Shown here: in pieces, positions 5,442 to 12,554 of the stretch | How positions within the stretch are numbered: the stretch's first letter is position 1 | Layout: every line of letters begins with the position of its first letter | Virus record (IMG/VR): IMGVR_UViG_3300024999_000350 | Coordinates: 1-26,030 of that record | Length of the DNA stretch: 26,030 bases | DNA from: a virus | Strand: one strand, 5' to 3' | The notes under the pieces: generated by a model | Seen by the model: only the letters and a program-made list of their open reading frames with translations | The model's database searches: none | Told to the model about the DNA's origin: nothing | Translations under genes and position numbers: made by a program

Positions 5442-5987
5442 TTGGCTGTAAGATTAGTAAAAGACATTAACGCTGATGGGGAAGTTTTTAGCGAAAAGGA
5501 AATAAAGATGCCTGATAGATTCAATGAAGATGGTTATCTTATCCCTTACAATAAGCGTGGTTCCAAGATGTTTGCCGACGTTCCATTCCCTGAGCGCATG
5601 AATGATGCGGAGATAGGTAAAACTGCAAGGCTGGCAAAGTTGATGGTATCCACTTCTAACATGTTGGGATACAGAACTAGAACAGGGATCATGCCATATA
5701 CGGAAAAAGAGTTAATTGATCTTGTTGGGTTATCTTCGTATCGTGGTAAGGAATACATTTCCAAGATGATAAACGTTGGCATGATGCAAAGGAATAAGAG
5801 AATTATAGGCGAGGTTGAGAGTGAGGAATTCTATCTTAACCCTGCTTATTTTTTTGCAGGAAAACGCCTTTCCCTAAATCTCTATTTATTATTCAGGGAA
5901 AATCTGGACCCCATATTATCGCAATGGGCAAGAAGCGAATTCCAACAAGCTGCAATGCTTCAGGTTAAGCCTCGCGAACATAAGTGA
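5442..5987 (+). CDS. Winged-helix DNA-binding protein, RepL-like
   Basis: The middle (KTARLAKLMVSTSNMLGYRT, then YTEKELIDLVGLSSYRGKEY, then ISKMINVGMMQRNK) reads as a winged HTH. The following segment FYLNPAYFFAGKRLSLNLYL resembles the NP-x-Y/F-x-x-GK motif of RepL-type plasmid and phage replication initiators and related regulators. TTG at 5442 is preferred because AGGGAG lies about seven bases upstream; GTG at 5433 abuts that site. About 181 aa. Palindromes at 5381-5423 in its leader suggest autoregulation. A replication role is possible, but its place inside the packaging genes favours a regulator. Family call is moderate. Confidence 0.6.
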   Translation: MAVRLVKDINADGEVFSEKEIKMPDRFNEDGYLIPYNKRGSKMFADVPFPERMNDAEIGKTARLAKLMVSTSNMLGYRTRTGIMPYTEKELIDLVGLSSYRGKEYISKMINVGMMQRNKRIIGEVESEEFYLNPAYFFAGKRLSLNLYLLFRENLDPILSQWARSEFQQAAMLQVKPREHK

Positions 5988-6147
5988 AACCTTTGCTCCC
6001 CCCCCCTAACCCCTTCTTCTATTTCAAAACCCTTGATTCTGCCACGTTCCAACCTTGTCCACCGTTAAGGACAGGCAATGAGTCAATGGACGTACTGATA
6101 AACGTATCAAACAACGTTAAGTACAAGCTAATTCAGGAGTGAAAATT

Positions 6148-6300
6148 ATGTCTGAAAATAGATCGTGCAAAATGTTCAGCCCCACTGACCCTACATATGA
6201 GAAAACAAACTGCGCTTCATGTACGTTCTGGGGTGGAGAGAAGTGTGTAGATGAACAGGGTGTAATAGCGGTTGGATTGCTTGCAGAATTTGAATGGTGA
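6148..6300 (+). CDS. Small Cys-rich protein (50 aa)
   Basis: ATG follows AGGAGTGAAAATT. The product MSENRSCKMFSPTDPTYEKT then NCASCTFWGGEKC has cysteines 7, 22, 25 and 33, a probable zinc site, and ends in LLAEFEW. Its stop lies in the ribosome-binding site of the large terminase gene, so it is in the same operon. It may be an accessory to packaging or a Zn-ribbon regulator. The 160-bp gap before it contains a run of nine C (5998-6006) and a small inverted repeat TGTCC/GGACA. Confidence 0.6.
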   Translation: MSENRSCKMFSPTDPTYEKTNCASCTFWGGEKCVDEQGVIAVGLLAEFEW

Positions 6301-6313
6301 AAGGTGATGGACA

Positions 6314-7930
6314 ATGGCAGAGGTTAAAGTTAAGAAGGCTGATGCTGTGTCTAAGCCTAAGATAAAGCAGAGTGATTTGCCATCGTTAGTGGCGATACAG
6401 GCTGAGCTAGGCAAGAGAAGTTGTCAATACTTTATAGAGAAGTTCGTTAAGATTGAGGATCGGGACGCTGATGAGTTGGCAGTTCCTTTTACTTTATGGC
6501 CTAAGCAGGTAGGAGCGCTAGAAAGCTTTGTTAACAACAGATTGAACATTGTATTGAAAGCAAGACAGCTTGGTCTAACATGGCTTGCGTTGTCTTATGC
6601 GGTATGGAAGATAATACATCAACCTGGTTACGCGGTTGTTGCAATGTCAAAGCGTGAAGAAGATGCAAAGGAATTAGCAAGGCGTATCGGATTCGTTTTA
6701 AAATATCTACCACCTACTATGATTCAGGACAAGAAAACTGCTGGAAAATGGGCAGGATTAACATGGGAAGCAACCACCCTAACTATCACCATTAATCATC
6801 CCGGAAAAGAACCCAGTGTATTTAATTCCCTGACTTCAGCTCAAGATTCAGGACGTTCATTGACTGCTAGTTTAGTTATCCTTGATGAGTGGGCCTTTCA
6901 GCAATGGGCAAGGGAGATATATGCCAGTATATATCCCACAGTGAACCGCCCTACTGGTGGTCAAATTATCGGATTGAGTACGGCAAAGAGAATGACATTG
7001 TTCGAGGAAATATGGAAAAAATCGGTAGCAGGTGTCAATACTTTTGCTAGGGTATTTCTATCGTGGGATACTGACCCAAGGAGAACCGAAGAGTGGTACG
7101 AGCAGACTAAAAAGGATTTATCTAACTCTTATCGAGCTGAGTACCCGAATACAGCCGAAGAAGCTTTCGAGGCTTCTGAGGGCATAGCATTCCCTGAGTT
7201 CAGCCACGAACTTCATGTTATTGAACCATTTGTAATTCCTACACATTGGAGACGTTGGAGATCGGCAGATAACGGTTACACGGATTCATTCGCCTGGTAT
7301 TGGTTTTGCGTCGATGAGGGCGGAACGGTGTACATCTACAGGGAATACACAAGAGAACCTAAGGACCCAAAAGTTAGCTACTCGGATCAAGCAAAACAAG
7401 TTGTTTTAAAGAGTGGTTCGGAACGTATCGGCTTTACTGTAGTTGGACATGATGCCTTTTCTATTCATCCTCTTACTAAAAGCACTAGCACTCCGCAAGG
7501 TAAATCAATCATTGACTTCTATATCGAAGGTGGTGTTACTGATTCATTAAGGGCAGTAACCGACAGGACCTTCCGTAAAGCCGTTTATCACGAGTATCTA
7601 AAGCCATACTTTGATGAGAATACGGAGAAGATGACGAGTAAGGTTAAAATATTCAATACCTGTACTAAGTTAGTTGAAACATTACCCCAACTTCTGATAG
7701 ATGACAAGAACCCCGAAAAGGTTATGGAATGCTCATACGATCACTGGTACGATGGTGCGGGATATGGATTAATTTCCCATCACAGTAATAAAACGGAATT
7801 AGAAGTCAGTTATAATTACAAGGATTTACCAGAGGATGTAATTGAGGATTTGGATCGTTGTCGCACTCAGGAAGAACGTCAATATATTCTATCTAAAATT
7901 GGCAGGATGCCACAAACTGTATGTAGGTAA
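6314..7930 (+). CDS. terL: Terminase large subunit
   Basis: ATP-driven packaging motor and nuclease. ATPase motifs: a Walker A-type LKARQLGLTWLAL (about 81-93), Walker B VILDEWAF (188-195) and the coupling motif GLSTAKR (220-226). The RNase H-like nuclease shows acidic positions in SADNGYTDSFAWYWF (D319), VVGHDAFS (D380) and SYDHWYDGAGYGL (D476/D480). At 538 aa it is full length. ATG at 6314 follows AAGGTGA; the nearer ATG at 6308 gives a six-residue dead end. It works with the small subunit at 3822-4358 and docks on the portal. An RHH/HNH module is inserted directly after it. Confidence 0.92.
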   Translation: MAEVKVKKADAVSKPKIKQSDLPSLVAIQAELGKRSCQYFIEKFVKIEDRDADELAVPFTLWPKQVGALESFVNNRLNIVLKARQLGLTWLALSYAVWKIIHQPGYAVVAMSKREEDAKELARRIGFVLKYLPPTMIQDKKTAGKWAGLTWEATTLTITINHPGKEPSVFNSLTSAQDSGRSLTASLVILDEWAFQQWAREIYASIYPTVNRPTGGQIIGLSTAKRMTLFEEIWKKSVAGVNTFARVFLSWDTDPRRTEEWYEQTKKDLSNSYRAEYPNTAEEAFEASEGIAFPEFSHELHVIEPFVIPTHWRRWRSADNGYTDSFAWYWFCVDEGGTVYIYREYTREPKDPKVSYSDQAKQVVLKSGSERIGFTVVGHDAFSIHPLTKSTSTPQGKSIIDFYIEGGVTDSLRAVTDRTFRKAVYHEYLKPYFDENTEKMTSKVKIFNTCTKLVETLPQLLIDDKNPEKVMECSYDHWYDGAGYGLISHHSNKTELEVSYNYKDLPEDVIEDLDRCRTQEERQYILSKIGRMPQTVCR

Positions 7931-7962
7931 AAAAAGGAACGAGCTAATCACTTAGCCCGTTC
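7929..7962 (-). terminator. Terminator of the minus-strand RHH gene
   Basis: On the minus strand GAACGGGCTAA, loop GTGA, TTAGCTCGTTC (one mismatch) is followed by CTTTTTT. The hairpin overlaps the RHH stop codon. It is convergent with the large terminase gene, whose stop is at 7928-7930. Confidence 0.75.
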
Positions 7963-8096
7963 AAATAATCCATTAGTATTGTGATAACCAAGTTATTAAA
8001 GCTCCTGTTTTTATTCTTCGCTATTTCCTCTAACTGCTTCTTTAATTCTTTTGGGATAGTAATATTTGTCCTTGTGTTCTCTTCGCTTATCGCCAT
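7944..8096 (-). CDS. CopG/Arc-like ribbon-helix-helix repressor (50 aa)
   Basis: The product is almost exactly one RHH domain: strand TRTNITIPKEL, helix KKQLEEIAKNK, turn NRS, helix FNNLVITILMDYL. RHH proteins dimerise and insert the strand in the major groove; most are repressors. ATG at 8096 follows AGGTGATTAATA. It is divergent from the HNH endonuclease gene, and both promoters share one -35 element (8116-8167), so it probably represses itself and the endonuclease. It lies on the opposite strand to the late genes and has its own terminator. It could formally be an antitoxin-like protein, but its neighbour is a nuclease of the homing type. Confidence 0.75.
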   Translation of the reverse strand: MAISEENTRTNITIPKELKKQLEEIAKNKNRSFNNLVITILMDYLNGLSD

Positions 8097-8115
8097 TATT
8101 AATCACCTCGAAAGT

Positions 8116-8167
8116 ATTATATCACTAATCCCATCGTGTTGCAATGGTGGTGTCATCGTGGTATAAT
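8116..8167. promoter_or_regulatory. Symmetric bidirectional promoter sharing one -35 hexamer
   Basis: The layout is ATTATA (8116-8121), 17 bp, TTGCAA (8139-8144), 17 bp, TATAAT (8162-8167). TTGCAA is its own reverse complement, so it can act as -35 for TATAAT in both directions with identical 17-bp spacers. Minus transcripts enter the RHH gene, plus transcripts the HNH gene. The heptamer CATCGTG occurs twice (8132-8138, 8154-8160) and may be an operator repeat. Confidence 0.75.
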
Positions 8168-8188
8168 ATAAGTAAGGAGGTAATAACT

Positions 8189-9109
8189 ATGAGTGAAATT
8201 AAGACTAAGGCGTGCCCTGGTTGTAAGCGTGATCTAGAGTTGTCTAGAATGTATTTTTTTGTAAGAAAAACCACGAAGGATGGATTCCACAACAGGTGCA
8301 GGGAGTGCGATGGTAAGAGTTTTGCGCAACCCAAGGTTATCGCGAAGGAAGGTTACAAAATATGCTCAAAATGTGGGATAGAGTTACTATGTGACAATTT
8401 CGGGATATGCAAGCAGAACGTTGACGGCCTACATGGTCAATGCAAAGAGTGTGTAGCCATTTACATGGGGCAATGGAGAGACGACAATAGGGAAATAAAT
8501 ACTGTAAAGCGGAAGTTAAGGTATGATGAAAATAGAGAGGTTTTCATAAACAGAGTAAAAATATATCAATCAAACAATGTAGAATCCGTCGTCAAGAGAA
8601 GAAGTCTGCACTATATAAAAAATAAAGTTTCTATCGGCATAGAAAGAAAGATTTATCAAAATAAGAATAAGGATAATATCAGGGAGTACCATAGGAGATA
8701 TAACTTTAAAAATAAGGACATTATTTCCGAGCATAATAAGGAGTATCACAAAAGTCATCCAGGTGCAGCCAGAATACGAAACCAAAGACGTAGGGCCAGG
8801 GAAAAGAAACTCCTCCATACGTTTACTAATGAACAATGGGGAGAATCCTTGCTATACTTTGATAACAAGTGTTGCTTTTGCGACAGAGAAACAAAACTTA
8901 CGATGGAACATATATACTGCGTTGCTAGTGGCGGGGAGTTTACGAGGCAGAACATAACGCCTTCTTGTTTTACGTGCAATAGCAGTAAGCACACTAGGGA
9001 ACCATTTGAGTGGTTTAGGGAACAATTGTTCTATTCACCTGAACGTGAACAAAAAATCCTCTCCTACCTCGGATACAAAAACAATCGACAACAACTAGCT
9101 CTATTTTAA
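8189..9109 (+). CDS. HNH homing-type endonuclease with N-terminal zinc fingers
   Basis: 306 aa. Two N-terminal zinc-finger units (C9/C12 with C37/C40; C59/C62 with C85/C88) are followed by a long basic, helical linker with repeated YxxNK-type units (about 100-205). The C-terminal HNH nuclease has CCFC (C228, C231), the catalytic-type MEH (H241), QN and CFTC (C260, C263) before NSSKH. It ends EREQKILSYLGY...QQLALF. ATG at 8189 follows AAGGAGG; a longer frame reaches 8144 but starts before the -10. It has its own promoter and terminator between terL and portal, typical of a selfish free-standing endonuclease. A paralogue lies at 17396-18406. Confidence 0.85.
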   Translation: MSEIKTKACPGCKRDLELSRMYFFVRKTTKDGFHNRCRECDGKSFAQPKVIAKEGYKICSKCGIELLCDNFGICKQNVDGLHGQCKECVAIYMGQWRDDNREINTVKRKLRYDENREVFINRVKIYQSNNVESVVKRRSLHYIKNKVSIGIERKIYQNKNKDNIREYHRRYNFKNKDIISEHNKEYHKSHPGAARIRNQRRRAREKKLLHTFTNEQWGESLLYFDNKCCFCDRETKLTMEHIYCVASGGEFTRQNITPSCFTCNSSKHTREPFEWFREQLFYSPEREQKILSYLGYKNNRQQLALF

Positions 9110-9121
9110 TAAGGAAAACTC

Positions 9122-9148
9122 AAGGCGCTCAACCGAGTGCCTTTTCTT
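9122..9148 (+). terminator. Terminator of the first HNH gene
   Basis: AAGGCGCTC, loop AACC, GAGTGCCTT (one G-T pair) followed by TTCTT. It closes the HNH unit just before the portal ribosome-binding site. Confidence 0.75.
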
Positions 9149-9174
9149 ATGCTCATTTTTAGGAGGTGGTTCAA

Positions 9175-11316
9175 ATTTTAGACAAACTCAAAAAGCTAGG
9201 GGGTGAAATCATCACTAAGATCAAAGATAAAAAGCTCTCCATGAAAGAGGAATCAGAACAGCAAGCCAAGCTAAAAAAGTGGATTGACAAGTTTGAAGAG
9301 GCTAGAACTGGCATCGACGAGGCACTCAGAGACGAGCGAGAAGCAATCTACCTTGGCACAAAAACAGTGGATGGCAATATAAATGCCCGTTCATCGAATG
9401 GAAAGCGAAAACAAGCGAACAACGTCGTCAACCTAGTCCTTGAGTTCATCGAGACGGGTGTTGACAGCACAATCCCCCAACCCTCAGCCCGAACCAAACT
9501 CCCCGGCTATGAAGCTCAAGCCATGATGATCGAAGACTCTCTCACCTCTGACATAACAGAACTTGGCATGACAGCAATCAACGATGTAAACGAGCGCATA
9601 ACCCCGGTGCAGGGCTACTCTGCTATGCTCGTAGGCTGGAACCCAGACTTTAAACATCATCTTTACCGAGGCGAATTAGAAATAGAATCAGTTCACCCAA
9701 AACGCATCGTTCCACAGCCCGGGGTATTCTCCCTGCAAGCCATGGACTACTTCTTTATTCTGTCCTCAGTCACAAAGAACTACATCAAGAAGCGATATGA
9801 TGTGGATCTCGAAAACTCGGGAGAACAATTCCCTAACATTAGTATTGTCAGCAACACCACTCAGCCCAACAACCCTGACATGGTGACAGAGATTGTCTGC
9901 TGGTATAAGAATGATGATGGAGAAGTATCGAAGCTCGTTTGGTGCGAGGAACAAATTCTTGAGGACATGGAGAACTTCTACGCTCGACGCATTAATGGAA
10001 AGATCCAAGAGTTTGAAGAACTAGGCACCGAAGTAACTCTCTCATCCGGCGAAGTCCTCCCCGTAGGAGCAAAGGTTCCATACTTCACCCCGACACGCTA
10101 CCCTCTAATCATTCGCGAAAACATTCCCCTAAACTTCGCGTTCGGTGGACAATCGGACGTGGACGTTATCCGCGACCAACAGGACGCTTATAAAAAGGTA
10201 ATATCCACCATCGAAGAAAAGATTATGCGCGGTTCCGTTGTTATTACTGCATTAGAAGGTCATAGACTCAACCTATCCAATGAATTATATGGAATTATTA
10301 GGGGAAATCAATCAGAACTCGCGGCATTAGGCGTAAAGAACCTATCTGCAAGCATTGGTGATGACCTTGCCTTTGCTCAACAGCAATACAAAGCAGCGCA
10401 ATCAACACTCGGCATCACAAACTCATACCAGGGAAAATCAGACTCAACCGCAGTATCCGGCCTAGCAAAACAAATCCAAGTACAACAGGCATCCGGACGC
10501 CTTCGCTCAAAAGAATCAAATAAGTATGCCGCGTTCAAGCAACTCTACGAAATAATGTTCGAGTTCAAGCTTGCCTTCTATGATGAGCTTCGACCATTCG
10601 TGACAAAGGATGCTAACGGTCAGGACTCGTTTGGCGATTTCAACAAGTATGCCTTCCTTGTTCGCGATAAGGCCGGCGAACTCTACTACAACACAGACTT
10701 TATCTTTCAAGCTGATGCAGGCGCAGGACTACCGAGGGATAAGATGTGGCTATTCTCTCAAGCGACAGAAATGCTGAAGTATGGAGCATATAACCCAACC
10801 CCCGCCTCCGTTGTTCTGTGGACCCAACTTGTGGCGCAGAAATTCCCTAATGCTAAAACGATACTCGACAGCATCAATAAGCAACTCGAAGCACAGGCGA
10901 AGGCACCACCACCACAGCCGGAAGCTAAGGTATCTATTAACTATGAGGACCTAATGCCTGACGCTCAATCTCAAATGTTAGGAAAGATGGGGATCAAATC
11001 ACAAGGAGGACAACCGGAACAGATGGGGCAGCTACTACAGATGCCACAACAAGGTTTGCAACCGACACCAATGTCGGGAGCAAATGAACAACCTCAAGAA
11101 ATGCCACCACAAGCCACACAACAGCCTATGGAGGCACAACAACCGCAGGAACAGATTGACCCACAGTCACAGGTGATGCAAATTCTACAGGAGGCTCTAG
11201 CGAATATGAGTCCAGAAGAACGGCAAGCTTTTGAGAGTGCAACTGATGAGCAGAAGATGAGGGTAGTTCAAATGTTAATGGAACAACAGGGTCAACAGCA
11301 AGAAGGAGGGCAATAG
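9175..11316 (+). CDS. Portal protein
   Basis: Forms the ring at the unique capsid vertex through which DNA is pumped. Support: position after terL and before scaffold and capsid, a length of about 713 aa, and the portal-like core (WNPDFKHHLYRGELEIESVH; FGGQSDVDVIRDQQDAYKKV; IEEKIMRGSVVI). From about residue 590 the tail is Gln/Pro/Met-rich, as in many podovirus-type portals. Start: AGGAGGTGG (9161-9169) is followed at five bases by ATT (9175). The in-frame GTG at 9166 lies inside that site, and the next ATG is at 9241. ATT initiation is therefore proposed but not proven. Many codons end in C in the first half, unlike terL. Confidence 0.85.
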   Translation: MLDKLKKLGGEIITKIKDKKLSMKEESEQQAKLKKWIDKFEEARTGIDEALRDEREAIYLGTKTVDGNINARSSNGKRKQANNVVNLVLEFIETGVDSTIPQPSARTKLPGYEAQAMMIEDSLTSDITELGMTAINDVNERITPVQGYSAMLVGWNPDFKHHLYRGELEIESVHPKRIVPQPGVFSLQAMDYFFILSSVTKNYIKKRYDVDLENSGEQFPNISIVSNTTQPNNPDMVTEIVCWYKNDDGEVSKLVWCEEQILEDMENFYARRINGKIQEFEELGTEVTLSSGEVLPVGAKVPYFTPTRYPLIIRENIPLNFAFGGQSDVDVIRDQQDAYKKVISTIEEKIMRGSVVITALEGHRLNLSNELYGIIRGNQSELAALGVKNLSASIGDDLAFAQQQYKAAQSTLGITNSYQGKSDSTAVSGLAKQIQVQQASGRLRSKESNKYAAFKQLYEIMFEFKLAFYDELRPFVTKDANGQDSFGDFNKYAFLVRDKAGELYYNTDFIFQADAGAGLPRDKMWLFSQATEMLKYGAYNPTPASVVLWTQLVAQKFPNAKTILDSINKQLEAQAKAPPPQPEAKVSINYEDLMPDAQSQMLGKMGIKSQGGQPEQMGQLLQMPQQGLQPTPMSGANEQPQEMPPQATQQPMEAQQPQEQIDPQSQVMQILQEALANMSPEERQAFESATDEQKMRVVQMLMEQQGQQQEGGQ

Positions 11317-11319
11317 CAA

Positions 11320-11766
11320 TTGTTACCTCCAAAAGAAAAACTTGAAGAAATTGTGAAGTCGCTTGCAAAAATCATGCGTATTCAGGATTGGGATATTGAA
11401 ATAAAAGTTCTAACGTCCCAAGAAATGAAGAAAGAAACTGGTGAGTGGGACAATCGTGGTGAAGCGTACCGTAACTTGCGTTATAAGTACGCTATCATTC
11501 GCCTGAATGAGCATGGAATAGATATGAATGAAGATTGGTATCATGTCCTATTGCATGAAATGAAACATATCCAAACAACTGAATTTATCTACACGTTTTA
11601 TCAAAATTTGGATAGCCTGACTATTCCGGAATCATCTAAAAAGTTGTTTATAGACCAAACAACAGACTACTACGAACAATGGATGAATGTATGTGCTAGG
11701 GAATTTGCGGTACTTTATCCGGTAACTAATTTCATCAAGGAGGACAATAATAATGGCAAAGGCTAA
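11320..11766 (+). CDS. HExxH zincin-like metallopeptidase (148 aa)
   Basis: The motif LLHEMKHIQ gives the zinc ligands and catalytic Glu of a zincin (H79, E80, H83). A third ligand could be E128 in VCAREFAVLY. The N-terminal part (KLEEIVKSLAKIMRIQDWDI) looks like the usual strand-helix prelude of SprT/ImmA-like minimal zincins. TTG at 11320 follows AAGGAGGG, whose gene (portal) stops at 11316. Placed between portal and scaffold, where other phages carry the prohead protease; no ClpP-, S49- or U35-type protease is seen in the window. A maturation role is inference. Its 3' end overlaps the next gene by 14 bases. Confidence 0.7.
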   Translation: MLPPKEKLEEIVKSLAKIMRIQDWDIEIKVLTSQEMKKETGEWDNRGEAYRNLRYKYAIIRLNEHGIDMNEDWYHVLLHEMKHIQTTEFIYTFYQNLDSLTIPESSKKLFIDQTTDYYEQWMNVCAREFAVLYPVTNFIKEDNNNGKG

Positions 11767-11905
11767 GAAGGAATCTCTTGCTAAAGAAAAGGCAGAGCAT
11801 GGCAAGGGTAAAATGGCCAAGATTGACATTATGCTAATGAAGAGTATGCCCGGGATCGGAATGTCAAAAGGTAAGAAAAGTGGAATGAAGAAAGGGAAGT
11901 GTTAA
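11753..11905 (+). CDS. Small highly basic protein (50 aa)
   Basis: ATG after AAGGAGGACAATAATA, overlapping the end of the zincin gene in another frame. The product is very Lys-rich: MAKAKKESLAKEKAEHGKGK at the start and KGKKSGMKKGKC at the end, with a short hydrophobic patch (IDIMLMKSMPGIGM) between. Probably binds DNA or RNA, or packs in the capsid by charge. No family recognised. It is followed four bases later by the RyR-domain gene. Confidence 0.6.
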   Translation: MAKAKKESLAKEKAEHGKGKMAKIDIMLMKSMPGIGMSKGKKSGMKKGKC

Positions 11906-11909
11906 TTCA

Positions 11910-12275
11910 ATGTTGAAATGGGAAAAGGAATTTTGTGCAAAAATATGTCACGAAGCCAATAAATCGTTCTGTGAAAGTATTGGAGATTTTACGCAGTTGA
12001 GTTGGGACGATGCTCCTGATTGGCAAAAACAATCTGCCATCAATGGGGTTAGTTTTCATGTGGACAATGAAAATACGAAACCATCCGATAGCCATGTAAG
12101 TTGGTCAAAGGAAAAAATAGAAGGTGGATGGGTTTATGGGGAAGTGAAGGACGCGGAAAGGAAAACTCATCCGTGTCTAGTACCTTATGAACAACTACCC
12201 ATTGAGCAACAAAGTAAGGATTATATCTTCAAGGGTATAGTCGATGCTTTTCAGAAACACAGAAATGCCAACTGA
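11910..12275 (+). CDS. RyR-domain protein (121 aa)
   Basis: Matches the phage version of the RyR (ryanodine receptor repeat-like) domain. The N-terminal segment AKICHEANKSFCESIGDFTQ precedes WDDAPDWQKQSAINGVSFH, and the core WVYGEVKDAERKTHPCLVPY is followed by EQLPIEQQSKDYIFKGIVDA. The family is widespread in phages; its function there is not known. The domain fills the whole protein. It lies inside the portal-to-capsid cluster, so it may be virion-associated or simply a late accessory gene. A terminator begins two bases after its stop. Confidence 0.75.
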   Translation: MLKWEKEFCAKICHEANKSFCESIGDFTQLSWDDAPDWQKQSAINGVSFHVDNENTKPSDSHVSWSKEKIEGGWVYGEVKDAERKTHPCLVPYEQLPIEQQSKDYIFKGIVDAFQKHRNAN

Positions 12276-12276
12276 C

Positions 12277-12300
12277 GAACCGAGAAGGTTCTTATTTTTT
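12277..12300 (+). terminator. Short terminator after the RyR gene
   Basis: GAACC, loop GAGAA, GGTTC, then TTATTTTTT. Only 5 bp of stem but a good T-tract. Confidence 0.6.
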
Positions 12301-12330
12301 GCCCATTTTTAGTTAAGGAGGTGAAGCACA

Positions 12331-12450
12331 ATGGCAGAGAAAATGAAGATTCCACAAAACAGCGCAGGGTACATCAAGGCTACCAACATGGACAAGAAAA
12401 ACGCTGCGCCTAAAAAAGTCACTGGCAAAGACCTTCGTTCCGGGAAATAA
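12331..12450 (+). CDS. Small basic protein (39 aa)
   Basis: ATG after AAGGAGGTGAAGCACA, one of the best ribosome-binding sites here. The product MAEKMKIPQNSAGYIKATNM then continues DKKNAAPKKVTGKDLRSGK: basic, polar and probably unstructured. It is framed by a terminator on each side, so it may be an independently made small virion or regulatory peptide. No family recognised. Confidence 0.55.
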   Translation: MAEKMKIPQNSAGYIKATNMDKKNAAPKKVTGKDLRSGK

Positions 12451-12478
12451 GGTAGCTACTTCGGCTACCTTTTCTCTT
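12449..12478 (+). terminator. Terminator after the 39-aa gene
   Basis: Perfect 8-bp stem AAGGTAGC/GCTACCTT with a 7-nt loop and TTCTCTTT. The stem begins in the stop codon. Confidence 0.7.
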
Positions 12479-12554
12479 TGCCTAGTAGTGGCTGACTCAC
12501 TGGAATTAGACAGTGCAATACGTTGGCGAACGGATACGCAAAAGGAGATTGACA

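Noticed and set aside
5144-5524. 126-codon minus-strand frame across the palindrome region
   Set aside because: No ribosome-binding site, crosses two plus-strand genes and their operator region, and looks like random hydrophobic sequence.
5998-6006. Run of nine C as a regulatory or phase-variable tract
   Set aside because: It lies outside any gene and away from a promoter. It may be a sequencing-prone homopolymer; another run of seven C at 4807-4813 is similar.
7944-9109. Toxin-antitoxin pair (RHH antitoxin with nuclease toxin)
   Set aside because: Classic RHH antitoxins are codirectional and upstream of the toxin; here the genes are divergent and the nuclease is a homing-type HNH with long DNA-binding fingers.
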